64,000 bases of DNA from JAJFFW01 sp963922595 (GCA_963922595.1 CAWUIM010000006.1:24926-88925); one strand, 5' to 3'. Counted from the stretch's first letter, positions 25,226 to 33,913 are shown. Translations and numbers: made by a program. The notes: a model not told the origin generated them from the sequence alone.

Positions 25226-26257
25226 TCAGCCTCCGGTCACGGACATTGTGCGAGTGACCGCAGGATTTTGACCCCGATGGTCGATAGTAAAATCGTGGCG
25301 TTGCGGCTTGGCGCGCATGGCGCGATCAATCGCCTCGTCTAGCGCGTGATCAGGCGCCTCATTGCGGAGCAGTTCACGGAAGTCGATGCAATCGTCCTGG
25401 CCAAGGCACATATAAAGTTTACCGGTGCAGGTGAGCCGAACTCTATTGCACCCATCGCAGAAATTGTTGGTCAGCGGCGATATAAATCCTATGCGTCCGC
25501 CGGTTTCATCAATTCGAAAGTAACGCGACGGTCCGCCGGTTCGATATGTTTCAGGGCGAAGCGTCCATCGCGACTCAAGGAGGCGTTTCATGTCAGTAAG
25601 CGGATAATATTGATCTAACCTATCTTTATCGATATCGCCCATCGGCATAATTTCGATCAACGATATATCATGACCTTCGTGATGGGCCCATGCCATAATA
25701 TCGGAAATATCGTTAGCGTTTTCGCGCCGCAGAACGACGGTGTTCAATTTCACGGCCATGCCCGCGTCCTTCGCCGCCCTTATTCCGGTCAACACATCCT
25801 GCAATTTGCGCCGTCCGGTGATGCGTTCGAATATGTCAGGGTCAATCGTATCCAATGAAACATTGATACGCTTCACGCCCGCACGAGCGAGCTGCGCAGC
25901 ATACTGTTCCAGGCGCACACCGTTTGTCGTTAGTGTTAGCTCCTCTAACTGGCCGGAATTTACGCGATCGCCCAGGCGTTCCATCAGGACCATGATGTCG
26001 CGGCGAACCAGCGGTTCTCCGCCGCTGATTCTCACTTTTCGCACGCCGCGATTGATAAACGCCGCCACGAGTCGCTCCAGTTCTTCCAGCGTCAAGACGT
26101 CCGCGCGCGGTAAGAACTTCATACGTTCGGGCATGCAATAACTGCATCGAAGATCGCACCGATCGGTCACTGACAAGCGGAGATAAGTGATTTGCCGGCC
26201 AAAACCGTCAATCAAGGAGCGCGCGTCCGAATCTCGCAAGCGTGTTTTACTCATCAC
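25226..26257 (-). CDS. moaA: GTP 3',8-cyclase MoaA (radical SAM)
   Basis: 343 residues. The radical SAM cluster is at C34, C38 and C41 (CDLRCSYC). The SAM-binding GGEP motif is in RISGGEPLVR. The second, C-terminal cluster is CDGCNRVRLTC, and the protein ends in the functional Gly-Gly. It carries out the first step of Moco synthesis, turning GTP into the 3',8-cyclo product. A second in-frame Met directly follows the start. Confidence 0.96.
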   Translation of the reverse strand: MMSKTRLRDSDARSLIDGFGRQITYLRLSVTDRCDLRCSYCMPERMKFLPRADVLTLEELERLVAAFINRGVRKVRISGGEPLVRRDIMVLMERLGDRVNSGQLEELTLTTNGVRLEQYAAQLARAGVKRINVSLDTIDPDIFERITGRRKLQDVLTGIRAAKDAGMAVKLNTVVLRRENANDISDIMAWAHHEGHDISLIEIMPMGDIDKDRLDQYYPLTDMKRLLESRWTLRPETYRTGGPSRYFRIDETGGRIGFISPLTNNFCDGCNRVRLTCTGKLYMCLGQDDCIDFRELLRNEAPDHALDEAIDRAMRAKPQRHDFTIDHRGQNPAVTRTMSVTGG

Positions 26258-26269
26258 AAAAAGTATATC

Positions 26270-27031
26270 CTAACCGATCACCAAATTGCACCATCGAAAC
26301 AACAGTCGCACCGCCACATAGAGGACGAGAACGGCCGTTACGTAACGCATGACTGACTCCGAAAATTTCAATGCGCCGAGATGCGCGCCAAGTTGGCCGC
26401 CGATGAGCACAGCCGGCAAAAGCGGCCAGTAGACGCTTACTGCTTGCAATAAGTTCTGATCCTCCAGTTTGACGAGTTGCCCCGTAAGACCGCTCATTGA
26501 GTTGACAAGGATAAAAATGCTGCAGGCGCCGGCGATGGCGTGCGCAGATCCCCACCGCATCATATAAAGAATTGGCGCAAGGAAAATGCCGCCGCCGATT
26601 CCGACCAGGCCGGAGATAAAGCCGAGCACGCAACCGACGGTCAAGGATGCGAATAAACTCAAACGGTCCGGTAAGAAACGTTCGGGCGACGGCGACAACC
26701 ACAACATTCGAACGCCGGCCGCCAAGAGAGAAACCGCCAAGACGCCGATAAATAATGCCTCGGGCGCCAGAATGCGCCCGCCCAGCCACGCCATCGGCAC
26801 GGACGTCAAAATGAAGGGCCAAAGGCGCGATAAGGTCACGTGGCCTGCCCGGTAAAACCGCCAGGCGCCGCCGCTGGCGACGATGATGTTACACATGAGA
26901 GAAATCGTTGGAAGAATTCGATAGTCGGTTCCGGTCAACACAAGCAGCGCGGTGTATGTCGAGCCGCCGCCAAAGCCGACCGAAGAATAGAGGAGAGCCG
27001 TCAGGAAAAAGAGCGATATAATCAGCGTCAT
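26270..27031 (-). CDS. TauE/SafE-family membrane exporter
   Basis: 253 residues with about eight hydrophobic segments and the two family repeats SSVGFGGGS (near residue 16) and SGLVGIGGGIF (near 140). TauE/SafE proteins are proposed exporters of sulfite, sulfoacetate and other sulfur anions; some import or export other anions. It is the first gene of the Moco operon, 12 bases ahead of moaA. Inference: it may remove excess sulfite formed by the sHdr pathway, or move a sulfur or molybdenum-related anion. Direction and substrate are not evident from sequence. Confidence 0.85.
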   Translation of the reverse strand: MTLIISLFFLTALLYSSVGFGGGSTYTALLVLTGTDYRILPTISLMCNIIVASGGAWRFYRAGHVTLSRLWPFILTSVPMAWLGGRILAPEALFIGVLAVSLLAAGVRMLWLSPSPERFLPDRLSLFASLTVGCVLGFISGLVGIGGGIFLAPILYMMRWGSAHAIAGACSIFILVNSMSGLTGQLVKLEDQNLLQAVSVYWPLLPAVLIGGQLGAHLGALKFSESVMRYVTAVLVLYVAVRLLFRWCNLVIG

Positions 27032-27167
27032 GAAAACCGTTTGACGAACTCTTGTACAGCGTAACGCCGCACATGATGCGGGTGGGGATCGGTTGCCGAC
27101 GTCTGCTCAGGCTACAATAGCGTCGCGCAGCGTACGCCTCCCGGTCGAGGAATGTCTATTACTTCGA

Positions 27168-27503
27168 TTATAAGCAGTGCACGAGCTTATCGAGCCGATC
27201 ACGATGAAATTTTTCCCAGACTTCGAGAAGCTTTCTTTCCGCGTCCGCGTCACCAGGCGTTGATGCGGCGTCGTAGAAGGCGTCCAATAGGATGAGCACA
27301 GCGTCTTTCAAATCGTGGGTGCGCATGTCGCCTTGCGTCCAACCAATATAAAGACCATCTTTATTGAATGTTTCGCGACTTTCGGCGGTCTTAAAAAGGA
27401 GGTCTAGCTTTTCGAGCCGGGCTAGATCCTCCTTCGCGAGCTGACGGCGAAAAATACTCTCATCATTCTCTTTAATCGCGGCTAGCTGTTCTATTAACTG
27501 CAT
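27168..27503 (-). CDS. Conserved hypothetical helical protein downstream of rhodanese gene
   Basis: 111 residues, charged and predominantly helical, with no signal peptide or membrane segment. A central YIGWTQGDMRTHDLKD segment is the most distinctive part, and the protein ends in HCL with its single cysteine. I do not recognise a family. It lies 10 bases after the rhodanese gene, so it is very probably in the same transcript under the operator at 27936. It is likely a small cytoplasmic partner in sulfane-sulfur handling, but only context says so. Confidence 0.6.
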   Translation of the reverse strand: MQLIEQLAAIKENDESIFRRQLAKEDLARLEKLDLLFKTAESRETFNKDGLYIGWTQGDMRTHDLKDAVLILLDAFYDAASTPGDADAERKLLEVWEKFHRDRLDKLVHCL

Positions 27504-27513
27504 TGGTCAAGCG

Positions 27514-27855
27514 CTAGACGTTGAGATTGCCGGTAATGGGATTTACAGCAACGGTTGGCAGGCCAGTAGATTTCCAGAGCGCCAAGCCGCCTTTCATATG
27601 TGTGACGCCGGGGAAGCCGTTTTCGAGCAACAGGTGGCCGACTTTGGCCGAACGCACCCCGGATCCGCAGTGAAACACAAGCTGTCTTGTTTGATCTTTG
27701 GGAAAGACATCAATCTTTAGGGTCGCCATAGGGGCGTTAAGAGCGCCGTTGATCCGTTCAAAGGCGAATTCAACGGGCGTGCGAACGTCGATCAGAATGA
27801 TCTCGTTATTCTGATACATGTCATGAATTTCCTGCGGCGACAGTTCTTCCAGCAT
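27514..27855 (-). CDS. Single-domain rhodanese sulfurtransferase
   Basis: 113 residues, one rhodanese domain. The active-site cysteine is C63 in the loop CGSGVRS, and the N-terminal CH2A-type segment LIDVRTPVEF is intact. It would carry a persulfide on C63 and pass sulfur between low-molecular thiols and proteins such as TusA. A good AAGGAG site precedes the ATG. It is divergent from the persulfide dioxygenase gene and shares with it the ATTAG-N6-CTAAA element. Confidence 0.9.
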   Translation of the reverse strand: MLEELSPQEIHDMYQNNEIILIDVRTPVEFAFERINGALNAPMATLKIDVFPKDQTRQLVFHCGSGVRSAKVGHLLLENGFPGVTHMKGGLALWKSTGLPTVAVNPITGNLNV

Positions 27856-27935
27856 TCAAGCCACTCCTTGGTACGAAACGATGCGTTTTCGGCGGTTTTC
27901 TTGGGTCGGGATACATGAAGCAATATACCAAGTAA

Positions 27936-27951
27936 ATTAGAATATGCTAAA
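27936..27951. promoter_or_regulatory. ATTAG-N6-CTAA(T) operator between rhodanese and dioxygenase genes
   Basis: Sequence ATTAGAATATGCTAAA: 9 of 10 conserved positions of the ATTAG-N6-CTAAT element shared by this island. On the minus strand the right half CTAAT continues into TTAC, giving a TAATTT -10-like box for the rhodanese transcript. Confidence 0.65.
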
Positions 27952-28093
27952 GTGCTTATGTTGTAAAATTCGTGCGTTTTGATAGGATTTCGAGGAGGCC
28001 TTGTTGCGGCGCGCACGGGGCCGATCTGGTATCTTTTGGACTATTGCGTTTTGATTTTGGCCAGCGCGGCCTCAGAGAAAAGGACCCAAATCA

Positions 28094-28957
28094 GTGGCGC
28101 CGGAAGTTGTAACATTCTTTGATGAGGGCACTAATAACGCGACGCATCTGGCGATCGATCCCGATCAAAAAGCGTGCGCGATTATCGATTCTTTATTGGA
28201 CTATGATGCGGCGTCGGGGCGAACCGATACTCGGTCGGCGGATAAGGTCATCGACTACATTCAGAAGCGCGGTTTGGACGTTCAATGGATTATTGACACC
28301 CATCTCCATGCCGACCATTTGAGCGCCGCTCACTATTTGAAATCGAAATTGGGCGGCGCGACAGCGATCGGGGACCGCATCGCAGACGTTCAAAAGATAT
28401 TCGCTGATATTTTCGGGGTTGAAGCGTCCTTCCGGGCAGACGGTAGTCAGTTTGATCATCTTTTCAAAGACGGTGAAACCTATAAGGTCGGGAATATCGA
28501 TGCGCGCGCCATTCATACGCCGGGTCACACGCCGGCGTGCATGACCCATGTTATCGGCGACGCCGCCTTTGTGGGCGATACGCTCTTCATGCCGGATTTT
28601 GGAACGGCGCGGTGTGATTTTCCGGGCGGCGATGCGAGAACGCTTTTCCGATCAATTCAGAAAATATTCGAATTGCCGGCGGAAACACGCATTTTCTTAA
28701 ATCACGACTACAAAGCGAAAGGCCGCGACGAATATGTGTGGGAAACGACGGTCGGCGAAGAAAAGAAATCGAATATCCATGTGGGCAGTGGCGCGGCCGA
28801 AGACGAATTCGTAAAGATGAGAACCGAACGCGACGCAACGCTTGCAATGCCGAAACTGATTATTCCCTCCGTTCAGATTAATATGCGCGCTGGCGAAATG
28901 CCGCCGCCGGAGGACAATGACATCAGGTACATCAAGGTGCCGATCAATACGCTTTGA
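28094..28957 (+). CDS. ETHE1/Blh-type persulfide dioxygenase
   Basis: 287 residues of the metallo-beta-lactamase fold. HLHADH is at 70-75, followed by HTPGHTPA and DTLFMPDFGTARCDFPGG, the pattern of ETHE1/Blh glutathione persulfide dioxygenases. These are mononuclear iron enzymes that turn GSSH into sulfite. Translation starts at GTG with AGGA nine bases upstream. In several alphaproteobacteria and Xylella, blh genes are controlled by the ArsR repressor BigR. Here the intergenic element at 27936 and the BigR-like protein at 54674 would fit the same scheme. The role is detoxification of persulfide, or its supply as sulfite to SoeABC. Confidence 0.93.
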   Translation: MAPEVVTFFDEGTNNATHLAIDPDQKACAIIDSLLDYDAASGRTDTRSADKVIDYIQKRGLDVQWIIDTHLHADHLSAAHYLKSKLGGATAIGDRIADVQKIFADIFGVEASFRADGSQFDHLFKDGETYKVGNIDARAIHTPGHTPACMTHVIGDAAFVGDTLFMPDFGTARCDFPGGDARTLFRSIQKIFELPAETRIFLNHDYKAKGRDEYVWETTVGEEKKSNIHVGSGAAEDEFVKMRTERDATLAMPKLIIPSVQINMRAGEMPPPEDNDIRYIKVPINTL

Positions 28958-28986
28958 TGTTTCGAAAAAAGCTTGATCAGCTTTGG

Positions 28987-29961
28987 CTAATCTAAGTGCT
29001 CGTCAAAAAAGGCGATCACGGATTGGCGATACTGGTTCGCGATATCGGTTGGAAGCTTGTCAAATAAATGCACGCCGCCGGGATAAATATCCAATTTGGC
29101 GTCATTGCCATTGGCGAGCCAGCGTGACGCCATAAAAATAGAATCGTCAATCATTGGATCAAGCGTGCCGACTGAAAACAAAGCCGGCGGCATAGCGCTT
29201 AGATCAGCGAAGAGCGGCGAGATGGAACCGTCCCGGCGGTCCTCCAAAGACCAGCGCGCAGGCGGTAAAAGCATGTCGCCAAAATAGGCGCAAATATCGG
29301 TGTTCAGAATAAGATTGCGGGTTCCCCAGTTTCGGAGGGCGGGCCCCATCGACATATCATAGGGGCCGTAGGCGAGATTCGCCGCCTTGAAGCGGGCGTC
29401 GCCAAGCCTGTCGCGAATTCTCAATAGCGTGATCGCCGCATAATAGGCGCCGGCGCTTTCACCGCCGATCACCAATGATTCAACGCCATAATCCGCCATC
29501 GCGTTATCGATAAGCCAAAGGGCGGCGGCTTCACAATCCTCAGCGGGGGCCGGCCAAGGGTTTTCCGGCGCCAAGCGATAGTCAACACTCAGTACAGAAA
29601 GATTAAGTTTTTCAGAGATGAATCTTAAACTCTGGTCCTGAAAATCAGCGCCGCCGAAGCAAAATCCGCCGGGATGCATATGCAAGTATACGCCGCGCGG
29701 ATCATCCGCCAAGAATTCACGCAGCCGGACTTCATCGCCGTTCGCGGCAACCGTCTTCCACGATGCGTTATGATCTTTTTGCTCCGCCGCTAGCGGACCT
29801 GAGCCGGATAGTAGCGAGCGACGTACGTCGTTCACGTCCATTTCATGGATAGGCGGCGCCTTGGATGACATCGCTTCAAGCGCCTTCACCGCAGAAGATG
29901 TCTGTGTAGATATTGACGTATCTTTGAAGGTCGATGAGTCCAGCGTTATGCGAGAGGCCAT
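28987..29961 (-). CDS. Alpha/beta hydrolase of the hormone-sensitive-lipase type
   Basis: 324 residues. The nucleophile motif is GGESAGAY. The oxyanion-hole motif HPGGFCFGG replaces the usual HGGG. The acid DPMIDDS and the His in GGVHLFD complete a plausible triad. HSL-type esterases act on acyl esters of small alcohols. There is no signal peptide, so it is cytoplasmic. It converges with the dioxygenase gene. Its place inside a sulfur island is unexplained; it may simply be a passenger. Confidence 0.85.
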   Translation of the reverse strand: MASRITLDSSTFKDTSISTQTSSAVKALEAMSSKAPPIHEMDVNDVRRSLLSGSGPLAAEQKDHNASWKTVAANGDEVRLREFLADDPRGVYLHMHPGGFCFGGADFQDQSLRFISEKLNLSVLSVDYRLAPENPWPAPAEDCEAAALWLIDNAMADYGVESLVIGGESAGAYYAAITLLRIRDRLGDARFKAANLAYGPYDMSMGPALRNWGTRNLILNTDICAYFGDMLLPPARWSLEDRRDGSISPLFADLSAMPPALFSVGTLDPMIDDSIFMASRWLANGNDAKLDIYPGGVHLFDKLPTDIANQYRQSVIAFFDEHLD

Positions 29962-30141
29962 GTCTATTCCGGCGTTGCTTCGATGAATTGCGCTGTCGAT
30001 TTCGCTAATCTAATACCCCAACGCCACGTGTGGCGTCGATCAAGTCGAAAATTTCGCCGCGTGCTTGGCCCGGCGTTATGAAGACACTGCCGCAGATCCG
30101 CCAATCTCGCTCCTCGGCTCCGGAAATTCGGTTGCGCACAA

Positions 30142-31203
30142 TCATCGTTGCGTGAGGGAAGCGAGTACACGCTCGGCGATAGCCGTATAGGCCGCGGCTT
30201 GTTCGCTTTCGGGCGCGGACAAAACGATCGGCGCGCCGGCGTCAGCGCTTTCACGAATGCGCATATGGAGCGGAATAGAGCCGAGATAGGGGATGCCAAT
30301 TTGTCTGGCGGTTTCCTTGGCGCCGCCATGGCCGAAAATATCAGATGACTCGCCGCAATGCGGGCATACGAATTGGCTCATATTTTCGATCAGGCCGAGG
30401 ATCGGCGTGTTCGTCTTTTGAAACATATCATATGCCTTAAGCGCATCGATCAGCGCCAGGTCCTGCGGCGTCGAGACAAGTATGGCCCCGGCCACATTTA
30501 CCGTTTGCGCCAGCGTCAATTGCACGTCGCCAGTGCCCGGCGGCAAATCACAAATAAGAACATCGAGCGGTCCGTCAATGTCCCAGGCGACGCCATTCAA
30601 AAATTGCTGAATTGCGCTAATGACCATGGGTCCACGCCAGATCGCCGCGGTTCCGTCATCAACAAGGAAACTCATTGAAATCGCCAATACGCCATTACTG
30701 TTGACAGGCAGAATGCGGTCATCGTCGGTAAATTGCGGGCCGGTTTTCACGCCCAGGAGAATTGACGCTGAAGGGCCGTAGACGTCGCAATCGGCAAGCC
30801 CGACTTTCAGGCCTTTTTTCTGTAAGGCGTAAGCCAGATTAACCGATGTTGTCGATTTCCCAACACCGCCTTTGCCGCTGGCGACCGCGATGACGAATTT
30901 GACGCCCTTCATCGGCTTTGGTTTCGGCGCCGGCGTATGAGCCGGCGCCTTAGCCACGGGGCGCTTGCTTGTCATAATCGCGCGCACCCGCGTCACGCCG
31001 TCAATTTTCGCGGTTTCCGTCTCGCAGCGTTTGCGCACCTCTTCCATCGCGTCCGCTTCTTGCGCATTGATGGACAGCGTGATCACGACATTGCCGCCGT
31101 TAATCTGAACATTTTCCACCGCGCCAGCCGCCACAATATCGGCAGATTGCCGGGGGTGTTTAATCTGGGAAAGAACCGAAAGGACTGTCTCTTTACTGAT
31201 CAT
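30142..31203 (-). CDS. Mrp/ApbC-type iron-sulfur cluster carrier ATPase
   Basis: 353 residues: an N-terminal MIP18/DUF59 domain (about 1-75), a Pro-rich linker, then a P-loop ATPase with the deviant Walker A SGKGGVGKST (about 109-118) and the CPHC cluster-bridging motif near 276. These proteins transiently bind a [4Fe-4S] cluster at a dimer interface and hand it to apo-targets. The neighbourhood is rich in Fe-S proteins (SoeA, SoeB, HdrC1/B1/A/C2/B2, MoaA, two LipS), so it may mature some of them; that is inference. It is divergent from the small secreted DUF2147-like gene. Confidence 0.93.
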   Translation of the reverse strand: MISKETVLSVLSQIKHPRQSADIVAAGAVENVQINGGNVVITLSINAQEADAMEEVRKRCETETAKIDGVTRVRAIMTSKRPVAKAPAHTPAPKPKPMKGVKFVIAVASGKGGVGKSTTSVNLAYALQKKGLKVGLADCDVYGPSASILLGVKTGPQFTDDDRILPVNSNGVLAISMSFLVDDGTAAIWRGPMVISAIQQFLNGVAWDIDGPLDVLICDLPPGTGDVQLTLAQTVNVAGAILVSTPQDLALIDALKAYDMFQKTNTPILGLIENMSQFVCPHCGESSDIFGHGGAKETARQIGIPYLGSIPLHMRIRESADAGAPIVLSAPESEQAAAYTAIAERVLASLTQR

Positions 31204-31399
31204 TGCTCTTTATACACATAACAGTTTAGACCGTTTCATCATGCTGCGACGCAATACGCAACTGGCGCGTCTTAGTTGATAACTTCCTAATTTACTAATA
31301 TGATCGTGGCTTGATGGCCAACGAATTCATCACTTCTGAATGACGCCTAAGGTCGCGTTCCAAAGCAAGGGCGTTGCAACAAAATCCTGGAGGAATTCA

Positions 31400-31756
31400 A
31401 TGAAAAAAACGACGATATGCGCAGTCCTTGCGGCGGCGTTTGCATTCGGCTCGCCCGCCTACGCCGGCGATCTAACCGATTTGGTCGGCACATGGGAATG
31501 GGAAGATTTCACGATAGATGTTGAGGAATGCGGCGGCACAGTCTGTGCGACAATTTCCGATGGACCGAGCAATGTCGGCGAAGAGATGTTCTTGACCGCG
31601 CCGGAAGAAAGCGGCGACGGCTGGACAGCCGAAGTGATGCACCCGGCGACCGGGGACACCTATTATTCGCAATTCACGGTTGATGGCGACGTATGGTCGA
31701 TGGAAGGATGCACAGCATCCGGCGTTTGCGCATCAGGAGATTTCATCCGCATTTAG
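31400..31756 (+). CDS. Small secreted DUF2147-like protein
   Basis: 118 residues. The start at 31400 has a strong GGAGGAA ribosome site and opens a signal peptide cleaved after AYA|G. The mature part has GTWEWEDFTIDV at the start, a central GDTYYSQFTVDGD and a C-terminal GCTASGVCASGDFIRI. This resembles DUF2147 (lipocalin-like) proteins, though it is shorter than typical. Four cysteines could form two disulfides in the periplasm. Its function is unknown. It stands alone between mrp and the soe operon, and a CTAATAT half-element at 31295-31301 lies about 100 bases upstream. Confidence 0.7.
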   Translation: MKKTTICAVLAAAFAFGSPAYAGDLTDLVGTWEWEDFTIDVEECGGTVCATISDGPSNVGEEMFLTAPEESGDGWTAEVMHPATGDTYYSQFTVDGDVWSMEGCTASGVCASGDFIRI

Positions 31757-31780
31757 ATGAGGTCAAGCCTAGCATTGGGC

Positions 31781-31809
31781 GCGCCGCATGACGAAAGTTC
31801 ATGCGGCGC
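31781..31809. terminator. Bidirectional hairpin terminator
   Basis: GCGCCGCATGA (31781-31791) pairs perfectly over 11 bases with TCATGCGGCGC (31799-31809) across a 7-base loop. It lies exactly between two convergent genes. The T-rich tail is short (ACTTTATT on the plus strand). Confidence 0.7.
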
Positions 31810-31815
31810 ACTTTA

Positions 31816-32151
31816 TTAGCGTTTCGCAGCCACAACGTAGATTATGCCGGGGACGAGCATCGCTGCGCCCAGTTTCCAGAATTCGACCGTATTAAACTCA
31901 AATTTCTTCGGATCGCCAAAATTGACCGTAGGCGTCATACCGAGATACAGCCCCATCAATTGGCAGATGATGTAGAACGCGCCCAACAGCATCAACACCC
32001 ATCCGATAACACCAAGACCCGGGCCTCTGCCCGAGAATAAACGAAAAATAAGCAGTAAGAGCCCGATGATTGCCAAAGCGCCGGCTGCGTAAACCGGGGT
32101 CTTTAGATAGGGCATCATTGCCGCCATCATGTCGATCATCACTTGCTTCAT
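31816..32151 (-). CDS. Small integral membrane protein of the soe operon
   Basis: About 111 residues from the ATG at 32151, which has GGAGG five bases upstream; an ATG 12 bases earlier would put that box inside the gene. Three hydrophobic segments are visible: residues about 20-38, about 48-68 and the C-terminal end. The loop between the second and third carries YLGMTPTVNFGDPKKFEF. No family is recognised. It follows the membrane anchor SoeC by 23 bases and ends the operon. It could be an extra membrane subunit, an assembly factor or a quinone-site modifier for SoeABC. Confidence 0.65.
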   Translation of the reverse strand: MKQVMIDMMAAMMPYLKTPVYAAGALAIIGLLLLIFRLFSGRGPGLGVIGWVLMLLGAFYIICQLMGLYLGMTPTVNFGDPKKFEFNTVEFWKLGAAMLVPGIIYVVAAKR

Positions 32152-32174
32152 AGCACCCTCCATACCCCCGCTTG

Positions 32175-33128
32175 CTAGATTTGTTGTTCGCCGTAATACA
32201 GCGTCACAACATGTTTAGCTTCCGCGAAAAAGAGCCATCTTTCAACCACAATCCCAACGCCAGTAGCGACGACCGCAAGCCCCAGCACAAGAAGGGAAGC
32301 GACTGGCGACGACAGCGCAAGCGACAAGAGGATTAGAAGAAGCGGCGCAACAAACCCGAACCAAATCGCAATTCGGCGAAGTTTTTCAGCGTGTTTTCGC
32401 GCAATCTTGAAGCCCATTTCTTCGAGCAGATAATTCGATTCCGTGTGCGGCGCGTCAATCAGCGTCACGTCGCCGAATTTATTCAGACCGGTCGCTGATC
32501 CCGATGTGCTCACGGGGGCGGCGCGTTTGACCGAGGACCAATAAGCGAGCTTGCCGCCGAGGGCGAGACTGACAAAAACCAACGCTGCGATACTTATGAA
32601 GGTGATGGAAGCAAACCCCCAGGCTGCACTGAGAAAGGCTGCGATTACCGCCCCCGTCATCAATGACAACAGCAAATAATTGACCGGCGTCAGCGTGTTT
32701 TTCCACGCCGGGATCGATTTCAGGGACGCGTAGATCATAGCGGTGCAATAAACAGTAATGAAGGAAGCGATCGCGGCCGTTAGTCCAACTAAGGACGCAA
32801 CGCCTGTATTCTGTTCCTTAAAAACCCACAAAAGAGCAAAAAAGCCGATTGGCGCGAACGCTACAATGGCGGCGACGCCCTCCCGCGACAACCACGACGA
32901 ACGCCATTGGCTCAAGGCCCGCCACGCGCGTTCCGGATGGCCGAGATGAAAGGTCGATGACATGAGGCCGCCGGTGATCAGTGAAATCGCAAGTCCAAAT
33001 GCGACGACGCCAAACATCCGGTCCGCGGGGGCGAGACCGAGCAGCGCCATCACGCCCAACCAAATCACCAATCCGTATCCGGCGCCGGATGCTGTTGTGA
33101 AAAATATGACCGACTTTGCAGGATGCAA
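32175..33128 (-). CDS. soeC: Sulfite dehydrogenase membrane anchor SoeC (NrfD/DmsC-like)
   Basis: 317 residues with about eight hydrophobic segments, the size and layout of DmsC-type anchors. Together with SoeA and SoeB directly upstream it would form the cytoplasm-facing sulfite-oxidising complex that reduces quinone. The segment FHLGHPERAWRALSQWRSSWLSREG, given here only by its key HLGHPERAW and SWLSREG parts, is the diagnostic DmsC/SoeC region. Gap to soeB is 23 bases. Confidence 0.88.
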   Translation of the reverse strand: MHPAKSVIFFTTASGAGYGLVIWLGVMALLGLAPADRMFGVVAFGLAISLITGGLMSSTFHLGHPERAWRALSQWRSSWLSREGVAAIVAFAPIGFFALLWVFKEQNTGVASLVGLTAAIASFITVYCTAMIYASLKSIPAWKNTLTPVNYLLLSLMTGAVIAAFLSAAWGFASITFISIAALVFVSLALGGKLAYWSSVKRAAPVSTSGSATGLNKFGDVTLIDAPHTESNYLLEEMGFKIARKHAEKLRRIAIWFGFVAPLLLILLSLALSSPVASLLVLGLAVVATGVGIVVERWLFFAEAKHVVTLYYGEQQI

Positions 33129-33151
33129 ATCGAGCCTCCAATATTTAAATC

Positions 33152-33913
33152 TTATACGGAGAGAATGCGATCAACCCAGCGGGCGAGGAGACCTGCGCCG
33201 TCGGGGGAGTCGTCTTTGTGATCAAGCATCCTCGGCGCTGTGTCTGACGTTTTTGCGTCAATCGATTTCGGCCGCGGCGGCAAGTACTTGTTAACGGGCT
33301 TTGTTTCTTGCTCCGGCATCAGGTCAAATCCGCCCCGCGACTCGACAATCTTTGAAACGTCCGACTCTGGATCATTGAGATCGCCGAAATGCCGCGCCCC
33401 GGCGGGGCACGTCGTCACGCAGGCCGGCGCTCGATTTTCTTCGGGAATGTTTTCGTTATAGATGCGATCGACGCAGAGCGTGCATTTTTTCATTACGCCT
33501 TCATCTTCGTCATATTCTCGCGCGCCGTAGGGGCATGCCCACGAACACAGTTTGCAGCCAATGCATGTGTCCGCATTCACAAGCACGATGCCGTCTTCTT
33601 CGCGTTTGTAAGAAGCGCCGGTCGGGCAGACCGTCACGCATGGCGCATCGTCGCAATGAAGGCACGATTTGGGAAAGTGCACTGTTCTCGATTGGCCGGA
33701 CTTCTCGTCCACGGCTTCAAATGTGTGAATTCGATTGAACCAAACGCCCTTGGGTTCTTTTCCGTAAGGGTTCAAATCAGTCAAAGGACCGGAATGGCCG
33801 CCCGAATTCCATTCTTTGCAATTGACCGCACAGGCGTGACAGCCGACGCAAATATCCAAATCAATGACGAGCCCCAGTTTCTTCTTTGGGGGAGATGATG
33901 GCAAGCTGGTCAT
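33152..33913 (-). CDS. soeB: Sulfite dehydrogenase iron-sulfur subunit SoeB
   Basis: 253 residues with four [4Fe-4S] ferredoxin-type motifs: C22/C25/C28/C32 (CVGCHACAVNC), CLHCDDAPCVTVC, CIGCKLCSWAC, and the split set ending CTLC with ACVTTC. This is the DmsB-like electron-transfer subunit that relays electrons from SoeA to the membrane subunit. There is no signal peptide, as expected for cytoplasmic Soe. The start base coincides with the end of soeA, so the two genes are coupled. Confidence 0.92.
   Translation of the reverse strand: MTSLPSSPPKKKLGLVIDLDICVGCHACAVNCKEWNSGGHSGPLTDLNPYGKEPKGVWFNRIHTFEAVDEKSGQSRTVHFPKSCLHCDDAPCVTVCPTGASYKREEDGIVLVNADTCIGCKLCSWACPYGAREYDEDEGVMKKCTLCVDRIYNENIPEENRAPACVTTCPAGARHFGDLNDPESDVSKIVESRGGFDLMPEQETKPVNKYLPPRPKSIDAKTSDTAPRMLDHKDDSPDGAGLLARWVDRILSV

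Noticed and set aside
30010..30022. CTAATCTAATA upstream of the alpha/beta hydrolase as a further regulon operator
   Set aside because: It is a direct repeat of CTAAT, not the ATTAG-N6-CTAAT inverted pattern; the opposite half matches in only three of five positions.
29964..30329. A 121-codon minus-strand frame between the hydrolase and mrp genes
   Set aside because: It overlaps the mrp C-terminus in another frame and is Arg/Pro-rich without recognisable features. It looks like a shadow of mrp.
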